A stretch of DNA of 11,014 nucleotides from Deltaproteobacteria bacterium (GTDB lineage: Bacteria; Desulfobacterota_B; Binatia; Binatales; Binataceae). The stretch spans positions 1 through 11,014 of the forward strand of contig JAKAVX010000045.1 of the NCBI GenBank assembly GCA_021827465.1, read 5' to 3'. Of this stretch, positions 7,137-11,014 are shown one piece after another. The notes beneath the pieces are model-generated. The model did not search any database. It saw only the letters and a program-made list of their open reading frames with translations, and was not told the origin of the DNA. A program made the translations under genes and the position numbers. Numbering within the stretch: position 1 is the first letter of the stretch; every line of letters begins with the position of its first letter.

Positions 7137-7973
7137 GTGAACTGCGTCGAGTACATAGAGAACTTTCTTTCCGCCCACGCCGACGGCGAGCTGACCTCGG
7201 CCGACCTGCGCGACGCTGAACAGCATCTGCGTCAATGCCTGGGATGCCGCGCAAAGCTGCAAGACGAGCGCGCGCTCAAAAGCCTGCTCCGCGAGCATAT
7301 CGAGATGCGGACGATGCCGGGCGCTATGCGCCGCCAACTGCTCGAAGCGCTTGACCGCGCCGCAGCCGAGGAGCAGGCCCAAGGCGCGGGCCGCGCGGCC
7401 CGCACGAGCCTGCGGTCTCTCGAGCGTCCCGTGCTATGGACTGCGCTCGCGCTAGCGGCCGCGCTTGTTATCGTCTTCGTGAGCGCGCGGCGGTTCGCGC
7501 CGCACCGCGCTCCGGTCGAGGCGACCGCCCCGGCCCGCGACGCTGACTTCGACGTTGCGATCGCGGCGCTCGATCGTTTCCAGCGGGAATTCGAGCCCAA
7601 CATGCCGTCCGGCTCGCCCACCGCGCTTTCTGCCGCCTATGTGCAGGCAAAGATGCCCGACTTCATCTGGAACTTCAGCGCGAGCGGGTTCAAGCTCGCG
7701 GGCGGACGGCTGGACAAGCTCGCCGACGGACGGAAGGTAACCTATACGTTCTATCGCGGCGCGCAAAACTCCATTCTCTGCACCCGCTTCCAGAGCGGCG
7801 ACGCCGCGCCGCCCGCGGGCCGGGCCGAAGCGCTGGACGGCCATATCTTCTATCGCTATCGCGGTTACAGCGTATGCTACACGCGGCTGCCCAAGGGCGG
7901 CTTCGTCTGCATCCTGGCCTCCCGTCTTCCGCTCGCCCGAATGGTCAAAGCGGTCAAGGTTGCGCTTCGGTGA
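7137..7973 (+). CDS. Membrane-spanning zinc-finger anti-sigma factor with a periplasmic domain
   Basis: The start is a GTG at 7137, 117 bp after the sigma gene; no good ribosome site is seen, but the zinc-finger motif begins immediately after it. The cytoplasmic anti-sigma domain (about residues 1-45) has C3 and the H30-x3-C34-x2-C37 pattern that clamps ECF factors. A basic linker leads to one membrane helix at about 98-117 (VLWTALALAAALVIVFVSAR). The remaining 160 residues should lie in the periplasm and contain three cysteines (C215, C247, C258) and many aromatics (TYTFYRGAQNS, HIFYRYRGYSVCYTR). I do not recognise that domain; its place suggests it senses the signal that frees the sigma factor. 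The stop overlaps the start of the permease gene (GTGA). Confidence 0.9.
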   Translation: MNCVEYIENFLSAHADGELTSADLRDAEQHLRQCLGCRAKLQDERALKSLLREHIEMRTMPGAMRRQLLEALDRAAAEEQAQGAGRAARTSLRSLERPVLWTALALAAALVIVFVSARRFAPHRAPVEATAPARDADFDVAIAALDRFQREFEPNMPSGSPTALSAAYVQAKMPDFIWNFSASGFKLAGGRLDKLADGRKVTYTFYRGAQNSILCTRFQSGDAAPPAGRAEALDGHIFYRYRGYSVCYTRLPKGGFVCILASRLPLARMVKAVKVALR

Positions 7974-8776
7974 CCAGTCTCGCCTCTCCGCCTGCCCGAA
8001 CGATGACCAGCCGGACCGCGCTCTTCTCGGTCGCCGCGGGGCTTGCGCTGATGTTCCTTGCGGGACCGTTGCTCAAGCTGGTCGTCACTTCGAACTCTCG
8101 CGGCCTCGCACAGGCTTTCGTCGATCCGCAGGTCCTGGGCGCCATCTGGACGAGTGTCGCCGCGGCGACCTGGGCAACGATACTCGGCGCGATCGTCGGG
8201 ATTCCGCTTGGATTCCTGCTCGCGCGCTACGATTTTCCGGCCAAGGCGCTGCTCGAGGGCCTGATCGATCTTCCTGTCGTGATCCCGCATCCGATCGCGG
8301 GAATCGCGCTGTTGTTCGTGTTCGGGCGGCGGTTTTTCGTCGGCGCCGCGTTCGGCGCCCTCGGGCTCCGGTTCGCGGGCGCGGTGCCGGGAATCGTGAT
8401 CGCGATGCTGTTCGTCAGCGCGCCGTTCCTGATCAACGCCGCGCGCGACGGCTTTCGCGCGGTCGATCCGCGGCTTGAGAGCGTCGCGCGGACACTGGGA
8501 CAGGGTCCGTGGTCCGCGTTTTTCGGCGTGACGGTGCCGCTTGCGCGGGGCTCGCTCGTGTCGGGCGCGGTGATGATGTGGGCGCGGGCGCTTTCGGAGT
8601 TCGGCGCGGTGGTGGTGCTTGCGTACTATCCGATGACGGCGCCGGTTTTGATCTACGATCGGTTCGAGAGTTTCGGGCTTGCCGCGGCGCAGCCGGTCGC
8701 GGCGGTAGTAGTAATCGTGGCGCTTGCGATGTTCGCAGCGCTGCGCTGGCTCAACCTGCGCCAGGCCCCGGAGTAA
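7970..8776 (+). CDS. ABC transporter permease, molybdate/tungstate type (WtpB/ModB-like)
   Basis: The protein is 268 aa from the GTG at 7970, which overlaps the anti-sigma stop; an ATG at 8003 giving 257 aa is the alternative. Six membrane helices are visible, at about residues 18-39, 58-85, 95-118, 136-158, 194-218 and 239-260. The cytoplasmic coupling loop of ABC importers lies at about 165-192 (VDPRLESVARTLGQGPWSAF). The segment WARALSEFGAVVVLAYYPMT, followed by APVLIYDRFESFGL, is typical of WtpB/ModB permeases for tungstate or molybdate, though sulfate-type relatives share parts of it. No ATPase or binding-protein gene lies beside it, which is unusual; they may be elsewhere or lost near the insertion sequence. 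Together with the nearby Mo enzyme, molybdate uptake is a reasonable inference. Confidence 0.85.
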   Translation: MTSLASPPARTMTSRTALFSVAAGLALMFLAGPLLKLVVTSNSRGLAQAFVDPQVLGAIWTSVAAATWATILGAIVGIPLGFLLARYDFPAKALLEGLIDLPVVIPHPIAGIALLFVFGRRFFVGAAFGALGLRFAGAVPGIVIAMLFVSAPFLINAARDGFRAVDPRLESVARTLGQGPWSAFFGVTVPLARGSLVSGAVMMWARALSEFGAVVVLAYYPMTAPVLIYDRFESFGLAAAQPVAAVVVIVALAMFAALRWLNLRQAPE

Positions 8777-8792
8777 GCCGGCGGGAAGGCGG

Positions 8793-8809
8793 CTTTCGCT
8801 CGGCGAAAG
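8793..8809 (+). terminator. Possible terminator hairpin after the permease gene
   Basis: CTTTCGC (8793-8799) pairs perfectly with GCGAAAG (8803-8809) around a TCG loop, 16 bases after the permease stop. No T-run follows, so it would not be a standard intrinsic terminator; it could protect the 3' end or act with Rho. Confidence 0.3.
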
Positions 8810-8831
8810 ATGCGGACCACCTGACCCTCGG

Positions 8832-8854
8832 TCCCTTCCCTAAGGGGGAAGGGA
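8832..8854. repeat. Strong palindrome of a pyrimidine/purine-rich repeat
   Basis: TCCCTTCCC (8832-8840) and GGGAAGGGA (8846-8854) form a nine-base perfect stem with a TAAGG loop. Such CCCT-rich palindromes between genes resemble dispersed REP-like or MITE-like units of many GC-rich genomes. A family assignment would need other copies in the genome. Confidence 0.45.
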
Positions 8855-8874
8855 AGCAGGACCAAAAAAGACGG

Positions 8875-8947
8875 CCCTCCCCTTTCGACAAGCGTCACAA
8901 AATCCAGTTCCCCTCCCTTTCGAGAGAACACCACAAAATTCCGGTTC
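8875..8947. repeat. Imperfect direct repeat, period about 36 bp
   Basis: Two adjacent units begin CCCTCC(C)CTTTCGA (8875 and 8911). They share CACAAAAT (8896-8903 and 8932-8939) and end CCAGTTC or CCGGTTC (8904-8910 and 8941-8947). They differ mainly in a short middle stretch. The second unit runs into a hairpin (8933-8970). No coding frame explains them. Confidence 0.5.
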
Positions 8948-8970
8948 GCCTTCAGGGAAGGTGATTTTGT
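8933..8970. repeat. Long interrupted hairpin upstream of the transposase
   Basis: ACAAAAT (8933-8939) pairs with ATTTTGT (8964-8970). Inside, CGCCTTC (8947-8953) pairs with GAAGGTG (8957-8963, one G-T pair) around an AGG loop, leaving one unpaired side segment. It could mark a boundary of the repeat block or control transposase expression. Confidence 0.35.
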
Positions 8971-9010
8971 TGCTGTCGACAGTCAGCATGATTTGCGCTA
9001 ATTTAAAACC

Positions 9011-9925
9011 ATGATGACCTTCGAACAGTTCGACCGCCAGTTTCCGACCGAGGAAGCCTGTAAGCAATATATCGTAGCGAAGCGCTGGCGGGACGGCGTG
9101 CGCTGCCCGCGCTGCAATCGGAAGGAAAAGGTCTATGCGCTGAAAGCCCGGCCCTTCCACTGGGTCTGCTGCAATCCCGATTGCGGCGGGCGCAAGGGCT
9201 ATCGGTTCTCGGTCATCACCCACACAATCTTTCAGGACACCAAGGTTCCGCTCCGCGCATGGTTCAAGATCGGATACCTGATGCTGACCGCGAAGAAGGG
9301 GCTTAGCGCGCTGCAAATCCACCGCGTTATCTTTGGCGAGGATTCCGGTTCTGACTGGCGTACTAGCTGGTACATCTGCCATCGCTGGCGGGCCGCCATG
9401 AAGGGTGACGTGCTTCCCCCGCTCAGCGGCGAAATCGAAGTTGATGAAACCTTCGTCGGCGGCAAGGCCCAGAACATGCACGCCAAGAAGCGCAAGGAAG
9501 CCGCGCTTGTGGGAACCAAGAACAAGGTCGCCGTGATCGGAGCCATCGCCCGCAAGGGCATGGTGGTCGCGAAGATCATCGAGAACACAGATACCGCAAC
9601 CCTGGACGGCTTCGTACGCCAGACCGTCGCCGGCCCGAAAGCCGTGAAACTGGTCGCGACCGACGAGCATTCCGGCTATCGCCTGCTCGGGCGCGAATAC
9701 AACCATGGCGTCGTGAAGCACGGGCAGGGCGAGTACCTCGTGGGCACAACCCACACAAACACCATAGAGAACTTCTGGAGTCTCTTCAAACGCGGGATCA
9801 TCGGCAGCTATCACAAGGTCAGCAAGGAATACCTGCCGCTCTACGTGAACGAGTTCGCCTTCCGCTTCAATAACCGCAAGAATCCCAATGCTTTCGCCGA
9901 CCTGATTACGACCTGCAGTAAGTAG
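9011..9925 (+). CDS. IS1595-family transposase (zinc ribbon plus ISXO2-like DDE domain)
   Basis: This 304-aa protein catalyses cut-and-join movement of the element. The N-terminus has a zinc ribbon with CPRC at 32-35 and CCNPDC at 53-58. The catalytic domain shows IEVDETFVGG (D145), VATDEHSGY (D218) and HTNTIENFWSLFKRG (E253), the acidic triad and the ending typical of ISXO2-like transposases. The frame is intact from ATG to stop, and length is normal, so it may be active. There is no clear ribosome site before the ATG at 9011 (a second ATG follows at once). A weak promoter, TCGACA (8976-8981) with a 17-base spacer and TAATTT (8999-9004), lies close by. The best reverse-strand frame over it is a shadow. 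Confidence 0.95.
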   Translation: MMTFEQFDRQFPTEEACKQYIVAKRWRDGVRCPRCNRKEKVYALKARPFHWVCCNPDCGGRKGYRFSVITHTIFQDTKVPLRAWFKIGYLMLTAKKGLSALQIHRVIFGEDSGSDWRTSWYICHRWRAAMKGDVLPPLSGEIEVDETFVGGKAQNMHAKKRKEAALVGTKNKVAVIGAIARKGMVVAKIIENTDTATLDGFVRQTVAGPKAVKLVATDEHSGYRLLGREYNHGVVKHGQGEYLVGTTHTNTIENFWSLFKRGIIGSYHKVSKEYLPLYVNEFAFRFNNRKNPNAFADLITTCSK

Positions 9926-9957
9926 CCGTCCTGATCTGGAAGCGCTAAAGTACCGGG

Positions 9958-10128
9958 GTGGCTTCCACAAAGCGCACGGCCCGCACGGGCCATACGGCCC
10001 GCAAAAAAAAGTACGTTCCGAGCCCGGAGCAGCGCGTCGAGGACGAAAAGCTGCGGGAGGAATTGCGCCGCTTCGACATAAATAAATTCGATAGGCTGTT
10101 GGAAAAGGCCGTCAAGCCATCGCGATAA
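9958..10128 (+). CDS. Small basic protein following the transposase
   Basis: A 56-aa frame starts at the GTG at 9958, 32 bp after the transposase stop, and ends with TAA at 10128. The N-terminus is very basic (TKRTARTGHTARKKK), and the rest looks like a charged helix (QRVEDEKLREELRRFDINKF followed by DRLLEKAVK). Same strand, close spacing and a sensible composition argue for a real gene. A helper of the transposase or a passenger of the element is possible. I do not recognise a family. Confidence 0.6.
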   Translation: MASTKRTARTGHTARKKKYVPSPEQRVEDEKLREELRRFDINKFDRLLEKAVKPSR

Positions 10129-10140
10129 GGACGGGTTGCT

Positions 10141-10260
10141 ATGGCAGAAGAACAGACGCAACGCCCACAGCAAGAAAGCGGGCAGAAGCCAGCGAATCCA
10201 CCACCGCCACCTCCGCCTCCGCCGCCGCCAGATGTCGAGCCGATGAAAAAGAGCGTCTAG
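10141..10260 (+). CDS. Small proline-rich protein with 11 consecutive prolines
   Basis: A 39-aa frame begins at the ATG at 10141 with AAGGA nine bases upstream and lies 12 bp after the 56-aa gene. The sequence is polar, with several Gln, then 11 prolines in a row at residues 20-30, then DVEPMKKSV. The proline codons are mixed (CCA, CCG, CCT), so this is not a simple triplet run, which suggests selection on the peptide. Such a run would stall ribosomes without EF-P. Function unknown. Its TAG overlaps the stop codon of the convergent membrane gene. Confidence 0.55.
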   Translation: MAEEQTQRPQQESGQKPANPPPPPPPPPPPDVEPMKKSV

Positions 10261-10820
10261 GTCAAGAATGCCCGCGCCAAACCTATAATCACGGCTACGG
10301 CAAATGCGGCCAGCAGGGAGAACTGGCCGCACGTCAGCATGTCTGCCTTTTCTTCCGATACCCGCCAGTTCGCCATGAACACTTCTGTGTAGTGAAGAAC
10401 TAGGTCTCGATACAGATATCTGGGCTCAGCGGCGAGAATTTCGCGACGGATGATCAATTCAGGGTTAAGCGGAAACCACGCCGCACGAACTCGGATGCCC
10501 GCCAAGACAAACATGCCAGCAATGATCAACGCCGCAACGATCAGCAATGTCCCGCCAAGAACAAAATCATGTCCCCAGCCGTGAAGCCCGTCGATGACGG
10601 GTTTCGCTGCTGCCGTGACAGCCGCAAGCCCAGCAAGTGAAGCACCGAGAATCCAGTTCCCCTTTGAATCCAGATGCTCGCCGCGTCCGTTCTCGCACTG
10701 GAGCGCATCCCTAACAAAGGATAACAGCACTGCCCCCTGATCGTCCGTAACGCCCGCAAGCACATCGGCGAGATTCTGTTTTTTTGCCCGCACCAGCTCG
10801 CAAATCGCACTCACTTTCAT
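10257..10820 (-). CDS. Unknown three-helix membrane protein
   Basis: From the ATG at 10820 the protein is 187 aa; a GTG at 10898 would add 26 residues with little family character. The first 50 residues are soluble and mixed-charge. Helices lie at about 56-76 (WILGASLAGLAAVTAAAKPV), 87-109 and 164-184, with a roughly 55-residue charged segment between the second and third (RREILAAEPRYLYRDLVLHY). A helix pair, a long cytoplasmic segment and a last helix recall small effector-type membrane proteins found near mobile and defence genes, but I cannot name a family. It is convergent with the proline-rich ORF and the two stops overlap at CTAG, so it may be a passenger of the insertion sequence. Confidence 0.7.
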   Translation of the reverse strand: MKVSAICELVRAKKQNLADVLAGVTDDQGAVLLSFVRDALQCENGRGEHLDSKGNWILGASLAGLAAVTAAAKPVIDGLHGWGHDFVLGGTLLIVAALIIAGMFVLAGIRVRAAWFPLNPELIIRREILAAEPRYLYRDLVLHYTEVFMANWRVSEEKADMLTCGQFSLLAAFAVAVIIGLARAFLT

Positions 10821-10833
10821 ACGGATAATGATA

Positions 10834-10849
10834 CGCCCACAGGTGGGCG
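10834..10849. promoter_or_regulatory. Palindrome upstream of the membrane-protein gene
   Basis: CGCCCAC (10834-10840) and GTGGGCG (10843-10849) form a perfect inverted repeat with a two-base spacer, 13 bases upstream of the preferred ATG. A two-base spacer suits a protein-binding operator more than an RNA hairpin. If the upstream GTG start were used, it would lie inside the coding region instead. Confidence 0.35.
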
Positions 10850-10898
10850 CCCCTCCCGTGACTGACGACAGATAGTATGGCCGCATATTAGCAGCCAC

Positions 10899-11014
10899 GG
10901 CGCGGGACTGTCGGGCGCAGGAGAATCCCTGTCAGTGCCTGCCTCATCGAATGCGCCGCTGAATACCCGAACTACCATAAGCCAATGCTTCGCTAGCTCA
11001 TCTCTGGTCAGCAG
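10899..11014. other. Right-end stretch without a recognised gene
   Basis: I see no start with a ribosome site, no RNA gene and no clear repeat apart from the inverse of CGACAGTC at 10906-10913. It may hold the true right end of the insertion sequence or the promoter of the membrane-protein gene. Confidence 0.3.

Larger units (their letters stand above)
9011..10260 (+). mobile_element. IS1595-family insertion sequence, minimal extent (ends not resolved)
   Basis: The core is the IS1595-type transposase with two closely following small ORFs. I searched both flanks by eye for inverted ends and an 8-bp target duplication, which this family makes. The only hit was CGACAGTC at 8977-8984 and its inverse at 10906-10913, with TAAT 14 and 15 bases further in on each side. 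An eight-base match is expected by chance nearly half the time in a search this size, and no duplication flanks it. If real, the element is about 1.9 kb and includes the membrane-protein gene as a passenger. Confidence 0.6.

Noticed and set aside
6408..7382. Minus-strand frame of 324 aa opposite the sigma and anti-sigma genes
   Set aside because: Its translation is low-complexity Arg/Gly/Ala sequence, and both plus-strand genes there have definite domains.
8875..8947. Repeat units considered as a CRISPR fragment
   Set aside because: Only two imperfect, adjacent units exist, with no spacers between them and no cas genes nearby.
8976..9004. Sigma-70-like promoter before the transposase
   Set aside because: TCGACA with a 17-base spacer and TAATTT matches only three of six -10 bases and leaves almost no leader before the ATG, so I mention it only in the transposase entry.
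8840..9970. Minus-strand frame of 376 aa opposite the transposase
   Set aside because: The plus strand encodes an intact transposase with zinc ribbon and DDE residues; the antisense frame matches no family I know.

Overview
This is an 11 kb, GC-rich stretch of a Gram-negative-type bacterial chromosome. Sec and Tat export signals and an anti-sigma factor spanning the inner membrane point to an organism with a periplasm. GC-rich codon use with frequent GTG and TTG starts would fit a proteobacterium or a relative such as Desulfobacterota or Binatota, but I cannot fix the taxon from sequence alone.

Left two thirds, minus strand (6160 down to 1): eight tightly spaced genes that look like one operon. 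In order of transcription they are a BufA2-type bufferin precursor (secreted, cysteine-rich, copper-binding RiPP), its DUF692/MNIO maturase BufB, its DUF2063 partner BufC, a GNAT-fold acetyltransferase, a four-helix CopD-like membrane protein, a second four-helix membrane protein, a Tat-exported 2Fe-2S subunit, and the molybdopterin subunit of a xanthine dehydrogenase/aldehyde oxidase-family enzyme. The last gene runs off the left edge of the window.

Middle, plus strand (6450 to 8776): an ECF sigma factor, a zinc-finger anti-sigma factor with one membrane helix and a periplasmic domain, and an ABC permease of the WtpB/ModB molybdate/tungstate type that overlaps the anti-sigma gene by GTGA. 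The 289-bp region between bufA2 and the sigma gene holds two divergent copies of the same motif, GGGAACC-N15-CG(A/G)TT(G/T)T, one aimed at each operon. The simplest reading is that the ECF factor switches on itself and the bufferin operon in response to a periplasmic signal, probably metal stress.

Right end (about 8780 to 11014): a block of hairpins and an imperfect direct repeat, then an IS1595-family transposase, two small same-strand ORFs (56 and 39 aa, the second with 11 consecutive prolines), and a convergent gene for an unknown three-helix membrane protein. The 39-aa ORF and the membrane gene share the bases of their stop codons. I could not define the insertion-sequence ends with confidence.

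The most interesting idea is that copper buffering (bufferin, CopD-like protein) and molybdenum use (Mo hydroxylase, Mo/W permease) sit in two divergent operons that share one ECF promoter motif. The individual families are known; the combined, co-regulated arrangement is the part worth checking.
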